Positions 22,701 to 31,475 are shown, numbered from the stretch's first letter. The stretch is DNA of 43,045 nt from Bergeyella porcorum (GCF_042427575.1 NZ_JBHMFD010000020.1:1-43045); one strand, 5' to 3'. Notes: a model not told the origin generated them from the letters alone. Numbers and translations: made by a program.

Positions 22701-23168
22701 ATATTTCGGTTGGTAGGTGATGTATGGGTCTTCCAAATCTACCCAATAACCGATTTTTTCGGTAAGGTCGTTCCAAACATCGGTATAGCGCATCACGGCA
22801 TTGCGACACGCTTGGTTGTATTCTTCTATCGTTATTTTTTTACCTATATCCTCTTTGGTGATGCCCAATTCTTTCTCTACACCCAGTTCTACTGGTAGCC
22901 CGTGAGTATCCCACCCAGCTTTACGGAATACTTGTTTCCCGTTTTGAGTTTGAAAACGGCAGAAAATATCTTTCAAAGACCTCGCCATTACGTGGTGAAT
23001 GCCCGGCATTCCATTAGCCGAAGGAGGTCCTTCGTAGAAAACAAATTCAGGGTGTCCCTCGCGGGTTTCTACCGATTTTTTAAAGGTATCATTATCTTTC
23101 CAAAACTTCGCTACACTATCTGAGATAGCGATTAAATCAAGGTTTTTATATTCGTTGAATTTTCTCAT
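19728..23168 (-). CDS. ileS: Isoleucyl-tRNA synthetase, with in-frame repeat-derived insertions
   Basis: 1146 residues from MRKFNEYKNLDL, the long eukaryote-like IleRS class usual in Bacteroidota. HIGH appears in NGMPGIHHVMAR (about residue 57) and KMSKS as KMSKRLGN (about residue 698). CP1 editing-domain motifs such as AWTTTPWTLPSNTALAVG and FVTTEDGTGIVHIAPTFGAD are intact. Two segments at the editing-domain entry look foreign: residues about 213-246 (PRPQRGDAATNETKF...SLSFGEGWGEE) and about 314-323 (VPPSGERGL). Both are encoded by G/C-rich palindromic repeats that keep the frame. The upstream TTG at 23174 is rejected in favour of the ATG at 23168. Essential gene, monocistronic. Confidence 0.97.
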   Translation of the reverse strand: MRKFNEYKNLDLIAISDSVAKFWKDNDTFKKSVETREGHPEFVFYEGPPSANGMPGIHHVMARSLKDIFCRFQTQNGKQVFRKAGWDTHGLPVELGVEKELGITKEDIGKKITIEEYNQACRNAVMRYTDVWNDLTEKIGYWVDLEDPYITYQPKYMETVWWLLKQLYNKDLLYKGYTIQPYSPKAGTGLSSHELNQPGTYRDVSDTTIVAQFKIPRPQRGDAATNETKFWSVINSLSFGEGWGEELYFLAWTTTPWTLPSNTALAVGKDIEYVLVKTFNQYTNEPINIILAKVLLTKNFGKKYYEVSAEEFDTVPPSGERGLPYTILAEFKGSDLAGTTYEQLIPWFSPAEDAEKAFRVIVGDFVTTEDGTGIVHIAPTFGADDARVAKENGIPPMLIKDENDNLVPLVDLQGKFVKGDNVPELFSGKYIKNEYYDANAPEKSWDVELAILLKTENKAFKVEKYIHSYPHCWRTDKPVLYYPLDSWFVKMTSVRERLVDLNKTINWKPKATGEGRFANWLENVNDWNLSRSRYWGIPLPIWRSEDLKEEKIIGSVEELISEIEKSIAAGLMSQNPFEGFEVGNMSEENYAKIDLHKNIVDDIVLVSESGKPMKRESDLIDVWFDSGAMPYAQLHYPFENKELIDQNKAFPADFIAEGVDQTRGWFYTLHAIATTVFDSVAYKNVMSNGLVLDKNGQKMSKRLGNAVDPFETLAKYGADATRWYMISNAMPWENLKFDVDGIDEVRRKFFGTLYNTYSFFALYANVDGFKYEEKEVENRPEIDRWILSELNLLVKEVTEFYQDYEPTKVARAINTFVNDNLSNWYVRLCRRRFWKGDYSEDKISAYQTLYTCLETVAKISAPIAPFFMDRLYQDLNAVTGKDTAESVHLTNFPVANESQIDTDLVEKTHLAQTITSMVFSLRKKENIKVRQPLQKVMIPVLDKKTEEQILAVSELIKQEVNVKELHLINAEEAAGLIVKQIKPNFKALGSRLGKDMKMVAGEIQNFTNEQISTLEKEGKTEVAGYEISLTDVEISTKDIPGWTVASEGKVTVALDLTITEELKSEGVAREFINRVQNLRKEKDFELTDKINIQLTEDSPFLQDILSNQDYISAEVLSDGIEIVGALSNFDEVEIDEVKFKINIDKI
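22201..22226. repeat. Short palindromic repeat inside ileS (second insertion)
   Basis: CCCCTCTCCCCCGAAGGGGG forms a G/C hairpin in an AT-rich gene and encodes VPPSGERGL in IleRS. It belongs to the same class of repeat as 22429-22530 and 12153-12178. Confidence 0.75.
22429..22530. repeat. Composite palindromic repeat inside ileS (first insertion)
   Basis: About 100 bp made of two G/C-rich palindromic ends. One contains CTCCTCTCCCCAACCCTCTC and GAAGGAAAGGGAG, the other CTCCCCTTTGGGGACGGGGG, joined by an AT-rich middle. It sits in frame between the conserved VAQFKI and LYFLAWTTTPW blocks, adding about 30 residues. Confidence 0.8.
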
Positions 23169-23339
23169 TGTCAAAATAAAAAATTAATGGGCGAATTTAA
23201 GAAATTTTTGTGGAATAAGTAAGTTAGTTTTCTGATGAATATTGTGAAAAAAAGGATTTATCTTAATTTGTTGAGACAACTATTGGTTTTTATCTGCGTT
23301 TAGATGATTGTTTTGGTATTACAAGTCATCTCTTTCACT

Positions 23340-23569
23340 TTTCAGATGAGCTTTTTGCATCTTTTTATCAGCTCAGAGCAGGTATGGAGGTGCTTTTTGC
23401 TGATAATTATCAGTTTTTTACTCATATTTCGGTGCTTTTCGCTCATATTTTGGTGCAAAAAGCACCTTCGGAGGTGCAAAATGCTGGTCTGGCGATGCTA
23501 AACGCTCATATTTTGGTGCAAAATGCTCCTCCGAAGGTGCAGAATGCTGGTTTTTACCCACGGTTTACT
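23340..23569. repeat. 21-bp tandem repeat array upstream of topA
   Basis: From 23381 to 23569 there are nine consecutive units of exactly 21 bp (boundaries 23381, 23402, 23423, 23444, 23465, 23486, 23507, 23528, 23549). Most contain GGTGCAAAATGCT or GGTGCTTTTCGCT. Less regular units of 19 and 22 bp precede them. Two unit classes alternate, carrying CATATTTT or CCTCCGAA-type left halves, and CCTTCGGAGG is itself palindromic. Because 21 bp is seven codons, one plus-strand frame reads heptad repeats such as HILVQNA and PPKVQNA, but no start signal supports a gene. Confidence 0.9.
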
Positions 23570-23739
23570 TAAATTCCTTTTTAGATTCATACAATAGTTA
23601 TGGTAGGTATATCAAATTTTATAAAAAATGCAAAGGTGTACATAATGTTTTTCAAAGGCTAGTGAGAAAAAGAAGTCTTGCCAAATAACGAATAGAAAGC
23701 TACTCCAAAACAAAGAATCTGAGATAAATAAAAAAACTC

Positions 23740-23747
23740 TATTTTTG
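23740..23747 (+). promoter_or_regulatory. -7 promoter box of topA
   Basis: TATTTTTG, 14 bp before the topA ATG, giving a very short leader. Confidence 0.6.
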
Positions 23748-23761
23748 CAAAAATTTTCAGT

Positions 23762-26269
23762 ATGTCAAAAAATTTAGTCATCGTGGAGTCTCCTGCAAAA
23801 GCGAAGACCATTCAGAAGTATTTAGGGAAGGATTTTGAGGTGAAATCCAGCTTTGGGCATATTCGTGATTTACCTAAGAAAGGAATGGGAATCAATCTGG
23901 AGAATTTTACGCCAGATTATGAAGTTTCTGCCGATAAGAAAAAGGTGGTTGCAGAGCTGAAAGCTGCCGCTAAAAAAGCAGAAATGGTATGGCTGGCTTC
24001 CGATGAAGACCGCGAAGGAGAAGCTATTGCTTGGCACCTTGCCCAAGAATTAAAACTGAAAGAAGAAAGTACTAAACGCATTGTTTTCCACGAAATTACT
24101 AAAAATGCCATACTGAAAGCGGTGGAAAATCCAAGAACTATTGACCAAAATCTGGTGAATGCACAACAGGCAAGAAGAGTGCTGGACAGGATTGTAGGTT
24201 TTGAGATGTCGCCTGTACTTTGGAGAAAAATCAAAACGGGCTTGTCGGCAGGGCGTGTGCAGTCGGTAGCGGTAAGGCTTATTGTAGAAAGGGAGCAGGA
24301 AATCCGAAATTTTAGACCAAAGGTTTCTTATAAAGTAGATGGTGTTTTTACCAATGCTGATAAGCAAGATATTGCAGCCAAACTTAAAAAAGATTTTATC
24401 AAAGAGGAAGAAGCAGAGCAATTCCTTACACAATCCCAAAATACAGAATTTAAAGTCCTGAATGTAGAAACCAAACCAGGGCAGAGAACGGCTTCGGCAC
24501 CATTTACCACTTCTACATTACAACAGGAAGCCAGTAACCGTTTGGGCTATGGTGTTACCACTACAATGCGAGTGGCACAGAGGCTTTACGAAGAGGGATA
24601 TATTACTTATATGAGAACCGACTCGGTGAATCTTTCCCAAGAAGCCATCAATGGTGCTAAGGAACAAATCATCAAAGAATTTGGGGAAGAATATTCTGAC
24701 CCGAGAAATTATACCACAAAATCAGCATCGGCACAAGAAGCCCACGAAGCGATTCGTCCAACGGATTTCGGTGTGAAAAGTGTAGCAGATGCACAGCTGA
24801 ATAAGTTGTATCAGCTAATCTACAAAAGAACTTTGGCAAGTCAAATGGCAAATGCCAAGATAGAAAAAACGGTCATTGAAATAGGAAATCCTGCCTTGTC
24901 ACAGCATTTTGAAGCTCAAGGTGAGGTGATTGTTTTTGATGGTTTTCTTCGTGCTTATGGCATTCATAAAAACGAAGATGATGAGCAAGAGGATAATGAC
25001 AAGCTTTTACCAAAAGTAAGTGTAGGAGAGGTTTTAAGCTTTAAGAAAATTACTGCTACGCAGAAGTTTAGCCGTCCCGTGGCTCGTTTTACGGAAGCTG
25101 GATTGGTGAAGAAATTGGAGGAGCTTGGTATAGGGCGACCTTCTACTTATGCACCTACCATACAGACGATTCAGAACCGTGAGTATGTGGATAAAAGAGA
25201 AATCAAGCCACAAGAAAGGGAAATCCTGAAAATGACTCTTACCAAAACTCAACTGAAAAAAGAAATAGCAACGGAGAAATTTGGAGGTGATAAAAATAAA
25301 TTTGTCCCTACCGATATTGGTGAAGTGGTGAATGAGTTTCTTACTGAAAATTTTGCTGAGATTTTGGATTATGGATTTACAGCAAAAGTAGAGCAAGACT
25401 TTGATGATATAGCCAATGGTTCAGAGAAATGGAAAGATATGTTGAAGGGTTTTTATGATAATTTCCATCCAAAGATTTTAGAAGTAGATGAAAATGCAGA
25501 TAGAGCAACGGGTGAGCGTCTTTTGGGTACAGACCCGAAGACGGGTAAGAATGTCTATGCAAGAATAGGGCGTTTTGGCCCGATGGTACAAATAGGCGAT
25601 GGTGATACCGATGAGAAACCGCTGTTTGCATCGTTGATGGAAAGCCAGAATATTGCTACCATTACATTGGAAGAGGCTTTAGAACTTTTCAAGGTGCCAT
25701 TTGATTTGAAACTTTATGAGGATAAAACCATTACGATAGGTGTGGGACGCTTTGGGCCTTATGTAAAATGGGGGGAGGCGTATATCAGTTTGCCTAAAGG
25801 CGAAGACCCACTGTCGGTAGATTTTGATAGGGCGGTAGAAATTATTGAAGAGAAGAAAAAAGCAGATGCTCCAGTGGCAACTTATAAGGGAGAGCCTGTA
25901 ACCAAAGGTGTTGGGCGTTTTGGACCGTTTATTAAGTATCAAAGTTTGTACATCAATGTGCCGAAAAAGTATGATTTTGATAATCTATCTCAATCTGATG
26001 TTAATGAACTGATAGAAGCGAAATTGGAGAAAGAAGCCAACCGATACATCAAGCAATGGGAAGATGAGAAAATCGCATTGGAAAACGGACGATGGGGACC
26101 TTTTATTCGTTTCAAAAAGGCAATGCTAAAAGTACCGAAGAAAGCTGATGATACCAAATATACAGCGGAAGAGCTGAAAGATATTTCCCTTGATGAGGTG
26201 AAGAAATGGATTTCTGCCCAAGATGAAACCGCTTTCAAAGAAGCGAAAAAGAAAACAACAAAGAAGTAA
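23762..26269 (+). CDS. topA: DNA topoisomerase I
   Basis: 835 residues. Type IA enzyme relaxing negative supercoils. The TOPRIM domain is at the N-terminus (KNLVIVESPAKAKTIQKYLG; ASDEDREGEAIAWHL with the acidic metal ligands). The active-site tyrosine is Y283 in GYITYMRTDS. Four Topo_C-type repeats close the protein (GRFGPMVQIGDG, GRFGPYVKWG, GRFGPFIKYQ, GRWGPFIRFK) in place of zinc fingers, as usual in Bacteroidota. A promoter box lies 14 bp before the start. The exopolysaccharide genes begin 25 bp downstream without a visible terminator, so readthrough from topA is possible. Confidence 0.98.
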   Translation: MSKNLVIVESPAKAKTIQKYLGKDFEVKSSFGHIRDLPKKGMGINLENFTPDYEVSADKKKVVAELKAAAKKAEMVWLASDEDREGEAIAWHLAQELKLKEESTKRIVFHEITKNAILKAVENPRTIDQNLVNAQQARRVLDRIVGFEMSPVLWRKIKTGLSAGRVQSVAVRLIVEREQEIRNFRPKVSYKVDGVFTNADKQDIAAKLKKDFIKEEEAEQFLTQSQNTEFKVLNVETKPGQRTASAPFTTSTLQQEASNRLGYGVTTTMRVAQRLYEEGYITYMRTDSVNLSQEAINGAKEQIIKEFGEEYSDPRNYTTKSASAQEAHEAIRPTDFGVKSVADAQLNKLYQLIYKRTLASQMANAKIEKTVIEIGNPALSQHFEAQGEVIVFDGFLRAYGIHKNEDDEQEDNDKLLPKVSVGEVLSFKKITATQKFSRPVARFTEAGLVKKLEELGIGRPSTYAPTIQTIQNREYVDKREIKPQEREILKMTLTKTQLKKEIATEKFGGDKNKFVPTDIGEVVNEFLTENFAEILDYGFTAKVEQDFDDIANGSEKWKDMLKGFYDNFHPKILEVDENADRATGERLLGTDPKTGKNVYARIGRFGPMVQIGDGDTDEKPLFASLMESQNIATITLEEALELFKVPFDLKLYEDKTITIGVGRFGPYVKWGEAYISLPKGEDPLSVDFDRAVEIIEEKKKADAPVATYKGEPVTKGVGRFGPFIKYQSLYINVPKKYDFDNLSQSDVNELIEAKLEKEANRYIKQWEDEKIALENGRWGPFIRFKKAMLKVPKKADDTKYTAEELKDISLDEVKKWISAQDETAFKEAKKKTTKK

Positions 26270-26293
26270 CGATATAAGTACTATCATTAGACA

Positions 26294-27403
26294 ATGCTAC
26301 ATCCATTTCCTACGTTTTTATTTTTATTTCTTATTTTCGGAAGTTTCTTTGAGGTAAATCGAGAAAAGAAGAGCTTGCTACTATTGTGGCTGGTAGGAAT
26401 ATTGATGGTTTTAGTTGGAGGATTTAGAGTTTGGGTAGGAGCGGATTATCCTGTGTATTATAGGATGTATTTTGAGTTCAGTACACTGACGAGTCAAGAT
26501 GTATGGGATAAATTGTTATTTAGAGAATCCAAGGTGGAGATAGAAGGTGGCTATATATTGCTCAATAGAATTTTATACTCTATAGGAGCCCCATTTTGGT
26601 TTTTTACTGTGATAGTATCTATTATGCTTACCGTATTAAGGCTAAGTGCTTATTATAAGAATTCTCCCTATCCATTATTCTCTGCAATGTTATTTTTAAT
26701 CCCAGTTTACTTTACATCGGATAATGGGCAGATGAGACAGGCTTTGGCGATGACGTTTTGTTTGTTGTCGTATGAGTTTATTAAAAGGAGAAAGTTTTGG
26801 TACTTTCTATTGGTGATGTATCTTGCTATGATATTCCATAAATCTGCAGCATTTTTTATTCCTGCATATTGGTTGGTAAAAATTCCTTTGAATAGAGTAA
26901 GCATAGTGTTGCTCATAGCTATAAGTGTGGCATTATCTCCATTGAAAATCTTTAATATCGCTCCAGATTTGATAGAAAGTATTGCACCTCCAGATGTGGC
27001 AATGGGATATACAGGGTATGTGGAGCTAGAAGATAAACCATCTACTTTTATGGATCTGATGATGCTGATGTATGCAACATTTGTGGTTACATATGATAAG
27101 CAAGCTTGTAATAAGGTTTGGTATTATGAATATGTACGGAATATTTTAGTTTTTGGTGTGTGTTTTTATTTTATTTTTAGAAGTAATCCTGCCTTTGCTA
27201 CAAGGTTGATAGGGATGTATTCGGGGTTTTCAGCAATAGTGATTCCAAGTATTGTCTATTCTATGTCGGGAGTACAAAAAAAAATGGGGCATCTATACTT
27301 TGTTGTGTTTATGATATTCTATTATTTCGTCTTTGTTGTTTTTCAAGGGGCAAAAACCTCGTGGCTGCCAGGTATGTATCGTAATGTATTGTTTGGTGAT
27401 TGA
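26294..27403 (+). CDS. EpsG/Wzy-like polysaccharide polymerase
   Basis: 369 residues, with about nine or ten membrane segments. Conserved EpsG-family features are FRVWVGADYPVYYRMY near the first loop, a GGYILLNRIL segment, NGQMRQALAMTFCLLSYEFI and the IFHKSAAFFIPAYW motif. Family role: polymerisation of lipid-linked repeat units at the periplasmic face of the inner membrane. It is the first gene after topA and is followed 14 bp later by the arginase-like gene. There is no flippase gene next to it. Confidence is good for the superfamily, lower for the exact polymer. Confidence 0.8.
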   Translation: MLHPFPTFLFLFLIFGSFFEVNREKKSLLLLWLVGILMVLVGGFRVWVGADYPVYYRMYFEFSTLTSQDVWDKLLFRESKVEIEGGYILLNRILYSIGAPFWFFTVIVSIMLTVLRLSAYYKNSPYPLFSAMLFLIPVYFTSDNGQMRQALAMTFCLLSYEFIKRRKFWYFLLVMYLAMIFHKSAAFFIPAYWLVKIPLNRVSIVLLIAISVALSPLKIFNIAPDLIESIAPPDVAMGYTGYVELEDKPSTFMDLMMLMYATFVVTYDKQACNKVWYYEYVRNILVFGVCFYFIFRSNPAFATRLIGMYSGFSAIVIPSIVYSMSGVQKKMGHLYFVVFMIFYYFVFVVFQGAKTSWLPGMYRNVLFGD

Positions 27404-27417
27404 TAAAAGAATCTAAA

Positions 27418-28488
27418 ATGAGAATAAAGGATATGTTTATGCCATTTGAAAATCAGATGTATGAGAAGTGGCAAATGGGGAAACTATTATCAGCGGGTAT
27501 AGAAGAAGCGGGCATAGCGATGTTGTGGATTTCGGATTATCGCGGAGCTGGAGGTGACTTTGAAATGAAGAAGTTTGAGGAAGTTAGGGAAAATTTTTAT
27601 AAACTTTCAGCGGATGATTTTGATATTCCTATCTATGATTTTGGGCGTTTGATTTCGGGGAAAACCCCTGAAGATACATCTTATGTTTTGCAAGAGATTT
27701 TACTTTTTTGCTATGCTCGGAATGTGATACCTATTGTTATTGGAGGTAGTAACAGCTTGTCTTATGACCTTTTTGCTTCTCTGAATGAAACGCAAAAAAA
27801 TATTGACCATACGCATATTTCTAATTGTATCTCATTTTCATCAGAAGGAAAGGAAATAAATGATGAGAATTATTTGAATAGGATTTTTAGTAACAAATCT
27901 TTTTCAGTAGGAAGATTTACCTTATTGGGATATCAGAGACATCTTAATGATAACTCTTATATTGATTTGATGAGAGCTATGCAGTTTGATGGGGTGAGAT
28001 TAGCAGAAATGATGGGGAAAATAAATCAAGTGGAACCGTTTCTAAGAGAGGCGGACTTGGTAACTGTTAGTTGTGATGTGGTAGAGAGTTTTGCGGCTCC
28101 ATTTTCTATTAATCCTCAAGTAAATGGATTGAATAGGAGGGAAATATGTGCTTGTATGAAGGAGGTTGGAATGTCTGAGAAACTGAAATCAGTAGGGATA
28201 TTTAATTATAACTTTGATACGAAAAACCTGCTGAATCATCAATTATTGGCTCAGATGATTTGGTATTTGATAGAGGGTATTAATATTCAAAAGAAGAATC
28301 CTAAGCAACATAAATTTGAAACCTATTCTCTGATGATAGAAGGTGAAGTTTTTGTATTTAGAAGGGATGTTTTTAGAAATTTATGGTATTTCGGAGGTGC
28401 AGAGGGAACAGATGAGTGGTTACCTTGTACCTTTGAAGATTATAACGATGCAAAACGAGGTGTTTTGAATCGCAGGTTTTTAAGATAA
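27418..28488 (+). CDS. Arginase/formimidoylglutamase-fold protein, metal site degenerate
   Basis: 356 residues from MRIKDMFMPFENQMYEKWQM. The fold is recognisable: the family's first manganese motif GGDHS corresponds to IGGSNSLSYD, and the SxDxDxxDPxxAP motif to TVSCDVVESFAAPFSINPQV. The central DxHxD site is replaced by SFSSEGKE, so most metal ligands are missing and hydrolysis is unlikely. Related pseudo-ureohydrolases next to topA are found in flavobacteria. The start at 27418 is the first ATG (a TTG lies at 27400). It sits inside a polysaccharide cluster but may be an ancestral topA neighbour. Function unknown. Confidence 0.8.
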   Translation: MRIKDMFMPFENQMYEKWQMGKLLSAGIEEAGIAMLWISDYRGAGGDFEMKKFEEVRENFYKLSADDFDIPIYDFGRLISGKTPEDTSYVLQEILLFCYARNVIPIVIGGSNSLSYDLFASLNETQKNIDHTHISNCISFSSEGKEINDENYLNRIFSNKSFSVGRFTLLGYQRHLNDNSYIDLMRAMQFDGVRLAEMMGKINQVEPFLREADLVTVSCDVVESFAAPFSINPQVNGLNRREICACMKEVGMSEKLKSVGIFNYNFDTKNLLNHQLLAQMIWYLIEGINIQKKNPKQHKFETYSLMIEGEVFVFRRDVFRNLWYFGGAEGTDEWLPCTFEDYNDAKRGVLNRRFLR

Positions 28489-28498
28489 AATTCTGTTA

Positions 28499-29278
28499 AT
28501 GAAAAAAAAGATATTCTTTGCATTTTTTTTAATTTTTACGATTTTAATTTACATTACATCGGATAAATATTCGGTTGGAAGTGATATTTCATATTTTACT
28601 GCCCCTTCGTGTCCCCCTAGTGCAGGGCAATTGAAAATAGGGATGATAGGCGATAGTTGGGTGAAGAGGGGAGATATGGAGAAACCATTGGAAGAGCAGC
28701 TATTGCAATATGGTGTAAAAGCTGATGTTATAGAGTCTGGGCATTCTGGTGCTACTTCTAAAATGATTTATGAAAACCTGTTTGCTGATAAGAATGAGTC
28801 CATTTATTCATCAAAGTTTGTAGTAGAATTTTGTCCACAATATTGCATCGTTGTAGCAGGGGTGAATGATAGTTTTAGAGGCTTTGGTAAAACTTATTAT
28901 GCGGAGTATGTTGTGAAAATTGCAAATACATTATTGCATTATAATATTACGCCTGTTATTTTAGAAATTCCCAATTATAGCGTGGAAGAAAGCCAGAATA
29001 CACGCTCAAAACTAGGTGTTTATAGAGATGCATTATGGTTTTCCCTTAAAGGTGAAGATTATAAAAATTTGGATGCTTACAGAGATGAACTGAAGAAGTA
29101 CCTGAAAAAGGAAGGACTGGAGAATAGAGTGATACTCATAAATCCTAATGACGCCAATATAGACTACCAAAAACATCCGGAATGGTATGAAGACCCTTTG
29201 CATCTGAATGATAAGGGCTATAAGGAGTTGGTAAATGTTATTGCGAAAAAAATGCACGAAAATATAGATACTAAATAA
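28499..29278 (+). CDS. SGNH/GDSL-family hydrolase, membrane-anchored or secreted
   Basis: 259 residues. An N-terminal hydrophobic segment (KKIFFAFFLIFTILIYI) acts as a signal peptide or anchor. SGNH block I is GMIGDSWVKRG with Ser53, block III is VVAGVNDSFRG, and block V is DPLHLNDKGYKE with the catalytic Asp-His pair. It is probably an esterase acting on an acylated glycan in the periplasm. The position between the arginase-like gene and a glycosyltransferase suggests O-acetyl editing of the polymer (inference). Ten bases separate it from the previous stop and four from the next start. Confidence 0.85.
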   Translation: MKKKIFFAFFLIFTILIYITSDKYSVGSDISYFTAPSCPPSAGQLKIGMIGDSWVKRGDMEKPLEEQLLQYGVKADVIESGHSGATSKMIYENLFADKNESIYSSKFVVEFCPQYCIVVAGVNDSFRGFGKTYYAEYVVKIANTLLHYNITPVILEIPNYSVEESQNTRSKLGVYRDALWFSLKGEDYKNLDAYRDELKKYLKKEGLENRVILINPNDANIDYQKHPEWYEDPLHLNDKGYKELVNVIAKKMHENIDTK

Positions 29279-29282
29279 TTTT

Positions 29283-30272
29283 ATGAAAAAAGTATCCATC
29301 ATAGTACCCGTTTATAATGTAGAGCTTTATTTAGAAAAGTGTCTCACTTCATTGGTGAATCAATCTTTGCAAGAGATTGAAATCTTGGTGGTGAATGATG
29401 GTAGCACAGATAATTCTCAGCACATTATTGATGATTTTCAGCGAAAATTTCCTGAAAAAATTTTCCCTTTCGTGAAAGAAAATGGGGGGCTTAGTGATGC
29501 CCGAAATTTTGCTTTGGATAGGGCTTCTGGTGAGTTTATAGGTTTTGTAGATAGTGATGATTATGTAACGGAAACAATGTTTGATGAGATGTATCATCTC
29601 GCCAAAAAGCATAATGCTGAGATGGTGGTATGCAATTTGCAGAAGGTGGACGAATTTGGAACAGTAACCCAAAAGCTTACCCAAATTCCCAATATGCCAG
29701 AGAAAATTAATTTGAAAGAACATTTTTCGGTATTTTCGGATTTGAGTTACTTTGCTTGTAACAAGCTCTTCAATCGGGAACTTTTCAGGGAAAAGAGATT
29801 TAAAAAAGGGGTGCATTTTGAGGATATCCAGCTGATTCCTCAGTTGCTTTTGGAGTGTGAGACATTGGCACAGACGCAATCTTACCATTACCAATACTTA
29901 GAGCGTTCAGACTCTATCACCAAGACGCATACGGAGCGGGGATTGGAGATTTTGAAAGCTGTAGAAGATGTGGAAGAGGCGTTCCGAAACTCCCAATATA
30001 GCGATAGGAAGAAGGAACTGAAAAACTTTCAGATTTTGGAAGGGGTATATACCTTTTTAGCGTATTTGGCATTTGTGAAAGATGATGAGGTTTATTATAA
30101 AATGTCTCAGAGTTTAAAAGATTTTATGAAGCATCGGGATATTTTTTTAGCGAATATTCTTCAATATAAGCGATTTGATAAAAATTATCTCGTATCTTTG
30201 CCATTCAAGAAAAAAATATTTTATCTGATGTATTTTGGGAAGATGGAGTGGTTTTTAAGAAGGTTGATGTAG
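29283..30272 (+). CDS. Family 2 glycosyltransferase
   Basis: 329 residues, GT-A fold. KVSIIVPVYNVELYLEKCLTSL and LVVNDGSTDNS at the N-terminus, the NGGLSDARNFAL segment and the metal-binding DSDDY motif at about residues 91-95 are all intact. Transfers a sugar from a nucleotide donor to the growing lipid-linked repeat unit at the cytoplasmic face. It is the only typical glycosyltransferase besides the initiating enzyme in this cluster, so the repeat unit must be simple or other transferases are encoded elsewhere. It starts four bases after the SGNH stop. Confidence 0.95.
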   Translation: MKKVSIIVPVYNVELYLEKCLTSLVNQSLQEIEILVVNDGSTDNSQHIIDDFQRKFPEKIFPFVKENGGLSDARNFALDRASGEFIGFVDSDDYVTETMFDEMYHLAKKHNAEMVVCNLQKVDEFGTVTQKLTQIPNMPEKINLKEHFSVFSDLSYFACNKLFNRELFREKRFKKGVHFEDIQLIPQLLLECETLAQTQSYHYQYLERSDSITKTHTERGLEILKAVEDVEEAFRNSQYSDRKKELKNFQILEGVYTFLAYLAFVKDDEVYYKMSQSLKDFMKHRDIFLANILQYKRFDKNYLVSLPFKKKIFYLMYFGKMEWFLRRLM

Positions 30273-30350
30273 CTTGTAGCAACAGAAAGGTGCTTTGTAG
30301 CAAGATAAGGAGGATAATTATTGATAAATTTACAAGATTTAGTATTAAAA

Positions 30351-31466
30351 ATGGAAGTTAATAATATTGATTGGCTTATAACAGCTACTGGTTGGGACTT
30401 ATTTTGGGTAAAACTAGGGCTTGGTTTTTTACTGTCGTTTTTTATTACATTTTTTTCGATACCTACAATTATTAAAATAAGCAGGAGAAAGAACCTGATG
30501 GATGAGCCAGGCATTAGAAGTTCTCATATTTTGAAGATACCAAATCTTGGAGGCATTGCCTTGTTTTATTCTATTGCGGTCTGTGCACCTATTTTTGCTT
30601 ATGAGTTGTTTGGTCAGTTTAAGTTTTTATTTGCATCATTAGTTATACTACTGTACATTGGGGTGATGGATGATATTGTGGTGATGCGGGCGTATAAGAA
30701 ATTGATTGCTCAGATTGTAGTGGCTTTACTGCTTGTATTGGGTTCAGATGTTAGAATTAGGAGTTTATTTGGAGTCTTTGGGATTTACGAGCTTAATTAT
30801 TTCATTAGTGTTGTTTTCAGTATCGTAACCTTTATTATTCTTATTAATGCTTTTAATCTGATAGATGGTATAGATGGTTTGGCGGGGAGTTATTCGGTAG
30901 TGTGTAGTTTATTGTTCGGATTGAGTTATTACAGATTAGGAGCATATAATTTTCCTTTGGTGGTATTGTCTGCTGTGATTATAGGAGCTGTTTTAGCTTT
31001 TCTTATCTATAATATGTCTACACTCAGACGAAAAAAAATCTTTATGGGAGATACGGGTTCTATGCTTTTAGGGTGTCTATTGGTCTTTACGGCAATATGT
31101 TTTATTGATATTTTTATTGATAAGGGAATGCCCAATATGCCTCGCTATTACTTAAAATCTGCTCCCGTTATAGCTGTTGCTATTCTAATTTTACCTATTG
31201 TTGATACTCTGAATGTCATTATCATAAGACTTTCTCAGAAAAAATCTCCTTTTGATGCGGATAAGAATCATATCCATCATAAGCTATTGGACTTGGGTCT
31301 CACCCATAGGAGAGCAACGGCTTATATAATGCTGTACTATATAGGCCTTATTACGATTACCTATTTTTTAAGACATTTGGAGAGTAACTTATTGCTCATT
31401 ATAGTGCTATCTATAGGATTTTTTGGAGCATATCTCCCTAATATAATTAAGAAATTAAAAAAATAA
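30351..31466 (+). CDS. WecA/TagO-type undecaprenyl-phosphate sugar-1-phosphate transferase
   Basis: 371 residues, about ten or eleven membrane segments. Motifs of the GT4/MraY superfamily: PNLGGIALF, GVMDDIVVMRAYKKLIAQ (with the DD pair), NAFNLIDGIDGLAGS, IFMGDTGSMLLGC and the HIHHKLLDLGLTHRRA loop. It starts repeat-unit assembly by moving a GlcNAc-1-phosphate-like group to undecaprenyl phosphate. I chose the ATG at 30351; an in-frame TTG lies at 30321. The 78-bp gap before it holds two CTTTGTAGCA-type repeats. Confidence 0.92.
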   Translation: MEVNNIDWLITATGWDLFWVKLGLGFLLSFFITFFSIPTIIKISRRKNLMDEPGIRSSHILKIPNLGGIALFYSIAVCAPIFAYELFGQFKFLFASLVILLYIGVMDDIVVMRAYKKLIAQIVVALLLVLGSDVRIRSLFGVFGIYELNYFISVVFSIVTFIILINAFNLIDGIDGLAGSYSVVCSLLFGLSYYRLGAYNFPLVVLSAVIIGAVLAFLIYNMSTLRRKKIFMGDTGSMLLGCLLVFTAICFIDIFIDKGMPNMPRYYLKSAPVIAVAILILPIVDTLNVIIIRLSQKKSPFDADKNHIHHKLLDLGLTHRRATAYIMLYYIGLITITYFLRHLESNLLLIIVLSIGFFGAYLPNIIKKLKK

Positions 31467-31475
31467 TTAAAACAT

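Noticed and set aside
23384..23572. 62-aa plus-strand ORF reading HILVQNA-type repeats
   Set aside because: Also a by-product of the 21-bp period; no promoter or initiation context, and it begins and ends within the array.
27418..28488. Active arginase or formimidoylglutamase
   Set aside because: The DxHxD metal motif is absent and the GGDHS motif is altered.
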